Positions 1 through 4,729 of a DNA stretch of 6,328 bases are shown here, in pieces. A program made the position numbers and the translations under genes. The stretch is taken from positions 1 to 6,328 of the forward strand of contig SXRC01000121.1 of assembly GCA_005793655.1 (NCBI GenBank), read 5' to 3'. Each line of letters opens with the position of its first letter. Position 1 is the first letter of the stretch. The notes beneath the pieces are model-generated. The model saw only the letters and a list, made by a program, of their open reading frames with translations. It made no database searches and was not told where the DNA came from. The DNA is from Actinomycetota bacterium. GTDB lineage: Bacteria; Actinomycetota; Actinomycetes; Nanopelagicales; Nanopelagicaceae.

Positions 1-1144
1 AAGGAGCAAGCCCTGCTCGCAGCGCCCCAGTATCACCTAAGCCCAAGGCACGTGATACCTCTAGAGCATAAAAATTAGCAGCAGGCAGATTTACCTTTTT
101 AGTGGCCATAAATTTATATAGATCAGCTGCAATAACATCTTTAAAATTAAAGTAGGCGGTTGGGGTGTGATGCTTTGCCTTTGAGTAGATTGTAATAGCA
201 GGCAAGTTTGCTAAACCATTGAGCATATAATTAAAGAGTGATTGCTCATACTCTTCAAGTGCGGTTAGTGATTTCACCAATCGCTCACGTCTTGTGCCAG
301 CTGCTTGATCATCAAGTGCTGCGACATAATCTATTGCTGCGCTGACTCCTGCCATTAACTCATATGGCAAGGTGCCAAACTCAAACCGAGCCGGAACCAC
401 CATGGTGGAGGGCAGTAGCTTGTCATTACTTAATGTTTCCAGCAGGGAAGGATCTGCTACAAAAGATGCGCAATGTGGACCTAGAATTTTGTAGGAGGAA
501 AATCCAAAGAAATCTACCGGTATATTTTTAAAATCTATTAACGCATGTGGTGTTAGGTGAACACCATCTACTAAAAACATTGACCCATTTGCTTTAACCG
601 CTTTGCCAATTGCCTTGATATCAGGCTTAGTGCCAAGTGTGTTTGAGGCCCCTGTGACCGCCACAAACTTTGTTTTAGCTGTTAAAAGATCGGTAACGGA
701 TGATGTATCAAGCTCTGATGTTTGGGTATTCACCTTCGCCCACTTAACGGTGACACCCTTCGTCTCTGCTGCCTGCACCCACGGCCTGATATTTGAATCA
801 TGATCTAATTGCGAGATGATTATTTCATCCCCTTTACCCCAACTCTTAGCTAAGGTTCTTGAGAAGTCATAGGTTAATTGGGTCCAACTTCTGCCATAGA
901 CCACACCCTTAGGATCACAATTTAATAAATCAGCAACAGCATTTCGATATTCAGTAACGAAATCGTCCGCGTTTTGTTCAGAGGCAGTGGTCCTTCCTTG
1001 ATTAGATAATGGCTCGGTAATCGCTTTAGCAATCGCATCCCCAACAACTTTAGGTGTTTGGGTGCCACCAGGGCCATCAAAGTAGGCAAGGCCGGTGTTT
1101 AAAGATGGGAAATCTTTTCGAATTCGCTCAACCTGATAACTCAT
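1..1144 (-). CDS. PLP-dependent class V aminotransferase, VC1184 / cysteine desulfurase-like family (3' end cut by window)
   Basis: I translated this from the reverse strand; 381 codons are visible and the frame is still open at base 1, so only the last residues are missing (the family is about 390-410 aa). It opens MSYQVERIRKDFPSL, then DGPGGTQTP (about 23-31), the substrate-pocket stretch SNQGRTTASEQ (47-57), DHDSNIRPW (114-122), DGVH with the pyridine-binding Asp193 (193-196), and SSYKILGPH with Lys219 as the expected PLP Schiff-base lysine. The final visible residues RAGLAP match the usual C-terminal strand. This combination is typical of the TIGR01976-type 'cysteine desulfurase-like' group, whose substrate is generally unknown; I would not call it SufS or IscS. 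An ATG at 1150 is also possible, but 1144 is preferred because a TACTGT -10 box ends exactly 6 nt before it and no Shine-Dalgarno is present. It lies downstream of the racemase-like gene on the same strand, suggesting shared metabolism. Confidence 0.85.
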   Translation of the reverse strand, partial: MSYQVERIRKDFPSLNTGLAYFDGPGGTQTPKVVGDAIAKAITEPLSNQGRTTASEQNADDFVTEYRNAVADLLNCDPKGVVYGRSWTQLTYDFSRTLAKSWGKGDEIIISQLDHDSNIRPWVQAAETKGVTVKWAKVNTQTSELDTSSVTDLLTAKTKFVAVTGASNTLGTKPDIKAIGKAVKANGSMFLVDGVHLTPHALIDFKNIPVDFFGFSSYKILGPHCASFVADPSLLETLSNDKLLPSTMVVPARFEFGTLPYELMAGVSAAIDYVAALDDQAAGTRRERLVKSLTALEEYEQSLFNYMLNGLANLPAITIYSKAKHHTPTAYFNFKDVIAADLYKFMATKKVNLPAANFYALEVSRALGLGDTGALRAGLAP

Positions 1145-1150
1145 ATGCAT

Positions 1151-1179
1151 ACAGTATCTAAGTATTAATCAATTGGTAA
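1151..1179 (-). promoter_or_regulatory. Candidate leaderless promoter for the class V aminotransferase
   Basis: On the minus strand there is a -35-like TTACCA (1179-1174), a 17-bp spacer, a -10 TACTGT (1156-1151, fits TANNNT), then 6 nt and the ATG at 1144. Transcription would begin at or next to the start codon. The assignment is by inspection only. Read-through from the upstream racemase-like gene is equally possible. Confidence 0.4.
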
Positions 1180-1190
1180 GTTATAACTTA
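1177..1190. repeat. 14-bp perfect palindrome over the racemase-like stop codon
   Basis: TAAGTTATAACTTA reads the same on both strands with no spacer. It covers the stop codon of the racemase-like gene and touches the -35-like box of the downstream aminotransferase, so it could be an operator. It is AT-rich and short, so chance is a real alternative. Confidence 0.3.
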
Positions 1191-2197
1191 TTTGGCCAAG
1201 TGTCACTTAATTTATAGCCAAGTGGCCAAGGATCGGTTGGGTCTAAGGTGTGAATATGTTTTCCAGTAATCCAAGCCTGTCCTGCAACTGAAGGGATAAT
1301 TCCTTTTTTATCACCAATTAAAACCTCTTCTTCAATCTTGCAAAAAAACTGAGAGTTGATAATGGATCTACCAATCATCTCATCTCCAACTTTAAGCTCA
1401 CTTTTTTCGTGAAGAACAGCAAGACGGGCAGAGCAGCCTGTGCCAGTTGGGGATCGATCAATCTTGCCAGGTTGAATTGCCACCGCATTTTTACTTATCG
1501 CAATCCCGTTTTCATAAAAAATTGGCTTTGCAATCTGAGTAAAGGAGAAGTGTTGCCAATCAGGATTTGTTGGATGCACAAACTGTAATTGTTCATTAGC
1601 ACTGGCTGTAATTTTCATACCGATCTTTGCAAGATCTGCTGCCTCATCTGGTTTGATCTCAAAACCAAGTACATTTGCATCTACGATTACAAAGCTATCG
1701 CCACCAAATGCTGTATCTACCTTTAATGTGCCAACACCTTGCACCTCAAGAGTTTGATTGAGCGGACCAGCAAAGGAGGCAACATTTTTTACCTTAACCT
1801 GAGTTACCTTGCCACCTTCACACCTTGCCGTTACATAGACCAAGCCACCGGGTGCTTGCATAATTAAATTTGTTACCGGCTCAATCATTTTTACAATTCC
1901 AGTTTCAAGTACCACCGTTGCCACACAGATTGAGTTAGATCCTGACATTGGGGGAGTATCCTCTGGCTCCATAATTATGAATGCCACATCAGCTTTTGGA
2001 TCTGTTGGTTTAACTAATAAATTCACATGTCTAAAAACACCACCCCGTGGTTCATTTAAGACAAATTTTCGTAAAGATTGATCGGAAGCGATGTATCTAG
2101 ATTGCTCCCAAATTGTGCTTCCAGGTATTGGTTTGACCCCGCTAATAATTACATCCCCTACCTCACCTTCGGCATGGGCACTTACTACCTCTATCAT
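1181..2197 (-). CDS. Proline racemase superfamily protein with Ser/Thr at the catalytic cysteine positions
   Basis: The 338-residue length matches the proline racemase / hydroxyproline epimerase / trans-3-hydroxyproline dehydratase superfamily. Supporting motifs are HAEGEVGDVI (8-17), EPRGG near 49-53, MSGSNSIC (84-91), QAPGGLV (114-120), FGGDSFV (164-170) and DRSPTGTGCSARLAVL (247-262). True racemases carry a catalytic Cys in M-C-G-H and another in DRSP-C-GTG. Here these are Ser85 and Thr251, the motif-1 His is Ser87, and cysteines appear instead at 91 and 255. Thr at the second site is known from trans-3-hydroxy-L-proline dehydratases, so a dehydratase or other chemistry on a cyclic imino acid is more likely than racemisation; the substrate is not determined. 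The ATG at 2197 is the earliest possible start because an in-frame TAA lies one codon upstream. It is a cytoplasmic enzyme, first gene of a probable two-gene unit with the aminotransferase 36 nt downstream. Confidence 0.88.
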   Translation of the reverse strand: MIEVVSAHAEGEVGDVIISGVKPIPGSTIWEQSRYIASDQSLRKFVLNEPRGGVFRHVNLLVKPTDPKADVAFIIMEPEDTPPMSGSNSICVATVVLETGIVKMIEPVTNLIMQAPGGLVYVTARCEGGKVTQVKVKNVASFAGPLNQTLEVQGVGTLKVDTAFGGDSFVIVDANVLGFEIKPDEAADLAKIGMKITASANEQLQFVHPTNPDWQHFSFTQIAKPIFYENGIAISKNAVAIQPGKIDRSPTGTGCSARLAVLHEKSELKVGDEMIGRSIINSQFFCKIEEEVLIGDKKGIIPSVAGQAWITGKHIHTLDPTDPWPLGYKLSDTWPNKL

Positions 2198-2201
2198 CGA
2201 T

Positions 2202-2217
2202 TAATCTCGACAGATTA
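2202..2217. promoter_or_regulatory. Possible operator/-10 for the racemase-like gene
   Basis: TAATCT-CGAC-AGATTA is a 16-bp inverted repeat just upstream of the racemase-like start. Read on the minus strand, its TAATCT (2217-2212) also fits a TANNNT -10 box placed 14 nt before the ATG at 2197. No clear -35 or Shine-Dalgarno accompanies it, so this is a weak call. Confidence 0.25.
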
Positions 2218-2250
2218 CTGACATGGCCAAATCCTAGAGTAAATATCTAA

Positions 2251-2265
2251 TTTACTCACACCTGT
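2251..2265 (+). repeat. Shared upstream 15-mer, copy 1
   Basis: TTTACTCACACCTGT lies 29 nt before the GTG at 2295. An identical 15-mer is found at 4696-4710, 19 nt before the start of the other gene for an exported protein. The first six bases, TTTACT, resemble a -35 box (4 of 6 to TTGACA). It may be a common regulator site or a conserved promoter element. Confidence 0.5.
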
Positions 2266-2294
2266 TTTTAAGAAATCTATGGTTAAATCCTTGG

Positions 2295-3038
2295 GTGAAG
2301 CCGGGAACAAAGAGCGTAATTACAGTTTTAGTTATTGCTGCTGTATTAATCCAACCACAAACAGTTCATGCCCATCAGCCGGTGGATCTGGGAATAAAAA
2401 ATATCACTGCTGATCAAGGTCCAATTTTGGTAGATGGCACAGTTTCTTTTGCCTTGCGGGCAAATTTCACAAAAGCAAATCAAACTCGTAGCTTCCGTCT
2501 GGCATTAAAAGCATCTGAACTACTTAATTTTGAGTATTTAATTATTGATAAAGCACCTGAGAATAAATATGCAATGAGTAAATTACCCATCGCCACAATT
2601 ACTTATCCATCAGGTAAGCAGGTAGTGGTGAAATTAAATGAGCGCACAACTTTTTTTGAGCCTTACAGTAGAACTAGCTACTTCTTTCTGGGCAGATTCA
2701 CCGATACTGCAGAGGATGGTATTTATCAGGTAAGTATCAAATCCAAGGCTGCGGCAAAGATAACTGTGGCTACTGGACAAAAAGAGATCAGAGGAGTGGT
2801 GTTAGCCGCAGCAACTTGTCCTATCAGCGAAGCAGGTGGTGATATCAGTGTTGGTGAAGCTGCCACCTTGGTAGGGATGAGTAAGAGTGCGGCAGCAGAG
2901 TGCGCAGCTAAATTAAATTGGCAATTTAGAATTGGCGCCGAAGATGATCAGCAATTTGCCTTAACTAAGGATTATCGATTGGATCGAGTGACAGTAACCA
3001 TTAAAAATAACTTCATTACCCAATCACTTCCTGGTTAG
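2295..3038 (+). CDS. Secreted protein with C-terminal potato inhibitor I / I78-like domain
   Basis: The 247-residue product begins with a clear Sec signal peptide: basic MKPGTK, a hydrophobic core at 8-19, and an A-x-A-type site in TVHA|HQP (cleavage near 26/27). Residues 30-165 form a beta-rich domain I do not recognise (DGTVSFALRANF, FFEPYSRTSYFFLG). The end, roughly 190-247, runs LVGMSKSAAAECAAKLNWQF, then KDYRLDRVTV and NNFITQSLPG. This resembles potato-inhibitor-I / I78 peptidase inhibitors, where a helix precedes a D-Y-R-x-D-R-V-x-V strand and a final 'G(V/F)ITxxxxG' strand. Two cysteines (175 and 203) could form a disulfide. A protease-inhibitor role outside the cell is an inference. 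It starts with GTG; TTAAAT sits 6 nt upstream, a near match to the leaderless layout of other genes here, and no Shine-Dalgarno is seen. Its stop overlaps the stop of the convergent lipoprotein gene. Confidence 0.75.
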   Translation: MKPGTKSVITVLVIAAVLIQPQTVHAHQPVDLGIKNITADQGPILVDGTVSFALRANFTKANQTRSFRLALKASELLNFEYLIIDKAPENKYAMSKLPIATITYPSGKQVVVKLNERTTFFEPYSRTSYFFLGRFTDTAEDGIYQVSIKSKAAAKITVATGQKEIRGVVLAAATCPISEAGGDISVGEAATLVGMSKSAAAECAAKLNWQFRIGAEDDQQFALTKDYRLDRVTVTIKNNFITQSLPG

Positions 3039-3493
3039 GTCTTTAAACCCTCACTCGCCTCAATAACTGAGGCTGCCACTATCCCTAACTGCAACTGCTC
3101 AACCTCTAGTCGATATAACAGTAAGTAATCACCACGGGGATCAATTACCTCAACCTCTTGGCTAACACCTGATGATGTGATCTTACAATTTTTAAAGGTA
3201 AAGCCTTGATTATCAATTAACATTTGGTATTGAGCTGCAATGATGGCGGTGAATTGCTCTAATTGAATTGAGTTTTGAAATGATTGTGCTGCATAGGTAT
3301 ACGCCTTTGGCCAATCTTGGGATGAGAGCGCGTTGATCTGCCCGGTAATATGTTTTTCAACCGCCACCTGCTGCGTATCACTACAACCACCAGCAGATAA
3401 GGACTCAAATGGTGATGGGCTGCTGCAACTTGTAAGCAGCAGTGCTCCCAATAAAAGCTGGGTGGTAAGGGCTGGCTTGGAGAGGTGATTCAT
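3035..3493 (-). CDS. Lipoprotein with DUF4864-like domain
   Basis: This is a 152-residue protein with a lipoprotein signal: a hydrophobic stretch at 12-20 and lipobox LTSC with Cys23 as the lipidated residue, followed by a Ser/Pro linker. From about 38 to 147 it follows the pattern of small DUF4864-type (NTF2/cystatin-like fold) domains: a first helix ending in INALSSQDWPKAYTYAAQSF, then FTAIIAAQYQMLI, then strands with VEVIDPRGDYLLLYRLEVEQ. Cys37 and Cys103 could pair. Its function is unknown; it would sit on the outer face of the cytoplasmic membrane. The ATG at 3493 has no Shine-Dalgarno but is preceded, after exactly 6 nt, by TACACT. It is divergent from the PsiE-like gene (76 nt apart) and overlaps the stop of the convergent secreted-protein gene by 4 bp. 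The domain match is by eye and somewhat uncertain; the lipoprotein call is firm. Confidence 0.75.
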   Translation of the reverse strand: MNHLSKPALTTQLLLGALLLTSCSSPSPFESLSAGGCSDTQQVAVEKHITGQINALSSQDWPKAYTYAAQSFQNSIQLEQFTAIIAAQYQMLIDNQGFTFKNCKITSSGVSQEVEVIDPRGDYLLLYRLEVEQLQLGIVAASVIEASEGLKT

Positions 3494-3499
3494 CAGATA

Positions 3500-3505
3500 A
3501 GTGTA
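3500..3505 (-). promoter_or_regulatory. -10 box of a leaderless promoter for the lipoprotein gene
   Basis: TACACT on the minus strand, then TATCTG, then ATG at 3493. The box fits TANNNT and is 6 nt from the start codon, so the transcript would have no leader. No convincing -35 is visible. Confidence 0.45.
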
Positions 3506-3557
3506 ATTAATCTTTCAAGACTCGGTGAGTTAGCCAGTGGAATATAGGAGTGCAGAT

Positions 3558-3563
3558 TAAAAT
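3558..3563 (+). promoter_or_regulatory. -10 box of a leaderless promoter for the PsiE-like gene
   Basis: TAAAAT, then ACAGAT, then ATG at 3570, with the same 6-nt spacing as on the divergent side. A purine-rich TAGGAG at 3545-3550 is about 19 nt from the start, too far to act as a ribosome binding site. This spacing supports ATG 3570 over the internal ATG at 3585. Confidence 0.45.
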
Positions 3564-3569
3564 ACAGAT

Positions 3570-4049
3570 ATGAAAAAAGACACAATGCCAGAGCAAAAGC
3601 AGGTTGAAACCTCTATTTTGCCGATTAAGTATGTTGATCTGATTGAGGATGTATTTCACGCAGTACTAGCACTGGCTTTGTTGGGCATTGGCGTTGGCGC
3701 TTTTTTCTTTAGCATTAAGCGGTTATTTGAAACTACCCCCTTTTTCCCAAATGGCATGATTCAAGGTGTTAATGACATCTTATTTATTGTAATTATCCTA
3801 GAGATCTTACGTACTGTTATTTCCCGCTTTACTGATGGTGTTTACCAACTAGATAAGTTTTTAATTATCGGTGTGATCGCAGCGGTGCGACATATTCTCA
3901 CCGTGGGTGCATCCTTAACTCTTGAATCAGGAAAGAGTGATGAAGCCTTTGATCGCTCGATTTATGAGATGGGGCTAAACGCACTAATTGTGGTGGCCTT
4001 AGTCTTTGCCTTCTTCTTATCTAAATCAGCACTTCGCAATAAGCGGTAG
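3570..4049 (+). CDS. PsiE-like (phosphate-starvation-inducible E family) membrane protein
   Basis: The 159-residue integral membrane protein has four predicted helices at about 26-48, 64-85, 96-114 and 132-150, with a short charged N-terminus and a basic C-terminal end (RNKR). Family recognition rests on the core DILFIVIILEILRTVISRF (69-87) followed by LDKFLIIGVIAAVRHILTVG (94-113), which matches the PsiE/PF06146 pattern of a Leu-Glu-x-x-Arg-Thr segment followed by a hydrophobic helix with an internal Arg. E. coli PsiE was named for phosphate-starvation induction, but its molecular role is not established, and nothing in this sequence (no obvious Pho box) shows phosphate control here. It is transcribed alone: a divergent lipoprotein gene lies upstream and an intrinsic terminator follows 22 nt after the stop. 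Confidence 0.8.
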   Translation: MKKDTMPEQKQVETSILPIKYVDLIEDVFHAVLALALLGIGVGAFFFSIKRLFETTPFFPNGMIQGVNDILFIVIILEILRTVISRFTDGVYQLDKFLIIGVIAAVRHILTVGASLTLESGKSDEAFDRSIYEMGLNALIVVALVFAFFLSKSALRNKR

Positions 4050-4054
4050 AAGAT

Positions 4055-4183
4055 CTAGCTTTCAAAGTCACCGCCCCGGCCAGTTAGCCTGGGGCGATTT
4101 CTTTTTTTGTTTGATTCATATTTAAAGATAAAGGTCAGCACAATAACTGTGAATACAACAATTATTACTAACCCAATCTCCAT
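4055..4183 (-). CDS. Small 42-aa single-helix membrane protein (previously unlisted ORF)
   Basis: Reading the minus strand from ATG 4183 to TAG 4055 gives 42 residues: MEIGLVIIVVFTVIVLTFIF forms one strong hydrophobic helix (about 4-20), followed by KYESNKKRNRPRLTGRGGDF and ES, a positively charged cytosolic tail. The start is only 3 nt after the TAA of the 124-residue membrane protein (TAA-TTT-ATG), which suggests one transcript and coupled translation; there is no separate Shine-Dalgarno. A clean helix with positive-inside tail and the tight spacing argue for a real gene. The region encoding the tail coincides with the intrinsic terminator of the convergent PsiE-like gene. The function is unknown. 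The alternative is an accidental ORF in a gap between convergent genes. Confidence 0.6.
   Translation of the reverse strand: MEIGLVIIVVFTVIVLTFIFKYESNKKRNRPRLTGRGGDFES
4072..4108 (+). terminator. Intrinsic terminator of the PsiE-like gene
   Basis: CGCCCC (4072-4077) pairs with GGGGCG (4091-4096), and inside it GGC (4078-4080) pairs with GCC (4087-4089), with loop CAGTTA and one bulged T at 4090. A T-rich tail (ATTTCTTTTTTT) follows at once. This is a textbook rho-independent terminator for plus-strand transcription, 22 nt after the PsiE-like stop. The opposite strand lacks a matching T tract, so it is probably one-directional. Confidence 0.88.
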
Positions 4184-4186
4184 AAA

Positions 4187-4561
4187 TTAACCCAGGACCG
4201 CCCAAACTGTAAGAGCAAACACTGCAAGTCCTGATCCAACAATTGCGATTGCAGAAAGTGATAGCAATCCTCTTGAGGATGCAATCTTCTTACCCAATGC
4301 ACTCTTGCTGCCAACCTTTGATAGATCCTCAAGCAAAGCCTCACCCTCACGCACTGCTGCGTATTGGGAGATGATTGCCAAAATACCTGTTACAGCAGTT
4401 ACACCGAGGACAAAATACTTTGTGCCATCTGATGCCATTGCAAACTTATCAAAACCGGCTAAAACAAAAACTGCAATCAGCACAAATGATGGTGCAATTT
4501 GCGCCATGATGATCTGGGAGCGCTTGGCGTTCCACAGTTCGATTAGATCCTTCTCGTTCAT
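4187..4561 (-). CDS. Small three-helix membrane protein, unknown function
   Basis: The 124-residue product has a charged N-terminus (MNEKDLIELWNAKR), hydrophobic segments at about 18-36, 48-67 and 99-123, and a polar, partly amphipathic loop between helices 2 and 3 (AAVREGEALLEDLSKVGSKS), with basic KK near 91-92. I do not recognise a family. The start at 4561 is well supported: GGAG lies 7 bases before the ATG on the minus strand, the only good Shine-Dalgarno in this window. A -10-like TATATT (4614-4609) with a -35-like CTAACA (4637-4632) lies upstream, and an inverted repeat falls in the leader. The 42-residue membrane ORF begins 3 nt after its stop, so the two small membrane proteins may be made together and may interact (inference). 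Confidence 0.75.
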   Translation of the reverse strand: MNEKDLIELWNAKRSQIIMAQIAPSFVLIAVFVLAGFDKFAMASDGTKYFVLGVTAVTGILAIISQYAAVREGEALLEDLSKVGSKSALGKKIASSRGLLSLSAIAIVGSGLAVFALTVWAVLG

Positions 4562-4576
4562 ATTTTCTCCAATTTC

Positions 4577-4599
4577 TAGCAGGCAGTATTTGCCTGCTA
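4577..4599. repeat. 9-bp-arm inverted repeat in the divergent intergenic region
   Basis: TAGCAGGCA (4577-4585), spacer GTATT, TGCCTGCTA (4591-4599): perfect arms. If transcription of the minus-strand membrane gene starts near 4602, as its candidate -10 suggests, this would be a 5'-terminal stem-loop just ahead of the Shine-Dalgarno. As DNA it could instead be an operator for a dimeric regulator. Confidence 0.55.
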
Positions 4600-4608
4600 T
4601 TGACGGTG

Positions 4609-4637
4609 AATATACACCGCAAAACTGAATTTGTTAG
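4609..4637 (-). promoter_or_regulatory. Candidate promoter for the three-helix membrane protein gene
   Basis: On the minus strand: -35-like CTAACA (4637-4632, 4 of 6 to consensus), 17-bp spacer, -10 TATATT (4614-4609, 5 of 6). The predicted start of transcription near 4602 places the inverted repeat in the first bases of the mRNA. Confidence 0.4.
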
Positions 4638-4695
4638 AAAATATGCCTAAAAGTGGGGTTAAATCTGGGATAAGAATACTCACAGCCAGCATTTG

Positions 4696-4710
4696 TTTAC
4701 TCACACCTGT
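4696..4710 (+). repeat. Shared upstream 15-mer, copy 2
   Basis: TTTACTCACACCTGT is identical to 2251-2265. It ends 7 nt before the candidate -10 box TATCCT (4718-4723). Its presence in a clearly noncoding position at the other copy supports treating 4643-4729 as upstream regulatory DNA rather than coding sequence. Confidence 0.5.
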
Positions 4711-4717
4711 ATTTTAT

Positions 4718-4723
4718 TATCCT
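4718..4723 (+). promoter_or_regulatory. -10 box of a leaderless promoter for the sugar dehydrogenase-like gene
   Basis: TATCCT, then TTGGAG, then ATG at 4730. It fits TANNNT with the 6-nt spacing seen at other starts here. The GGAG directly abuts the ATG, too close to serve as a Shine-Dalgarno. The TTTACT of the shared 15-mer lies 16 bp upstream as a possible -35. Confidence 0.45.
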
Positions 4724-4729
4724 TTGGAG

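Noticed and set aside
603..803. 66-codon plus-strand ORF
   Set aside because: It lies opposite the class V aminotransferase, whose motifs are clear; no domain or start signal supports it.
1..1144. Assigning the PLP enzyme as SufS/IscS cysteine desulfurase
   Set aside because: The motif set fits the VC1184-like group instead, and no suf/isc genes are adjacent in the window.
2279..2281. ATG upstream of the GTG at 2295 as an alternative start
   Set aside because: It is out of frame with the secreted protein, so it cannot be that gene's start.
4072..4108. Terminator hairpin acting in both directions
   Set aside because: Only the plus-strand side is followed by a T tract; the minus-strand side continues TGACTTTGAAAG.
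4168..4350. 60-codon minus-strand ORF
   Set aside because: Out-of-frame shadow of the three-helix membrane protein gene; Arg/Leu/Gln-rich with no plausible start signal.
4305..4628. 107-codon plus-strand ORF
   Set aside because: Antisense to the three-helix membrane protein gene, which has a good Shine-Dalgarno and membrane-type composition; this frame has no recognisable features.
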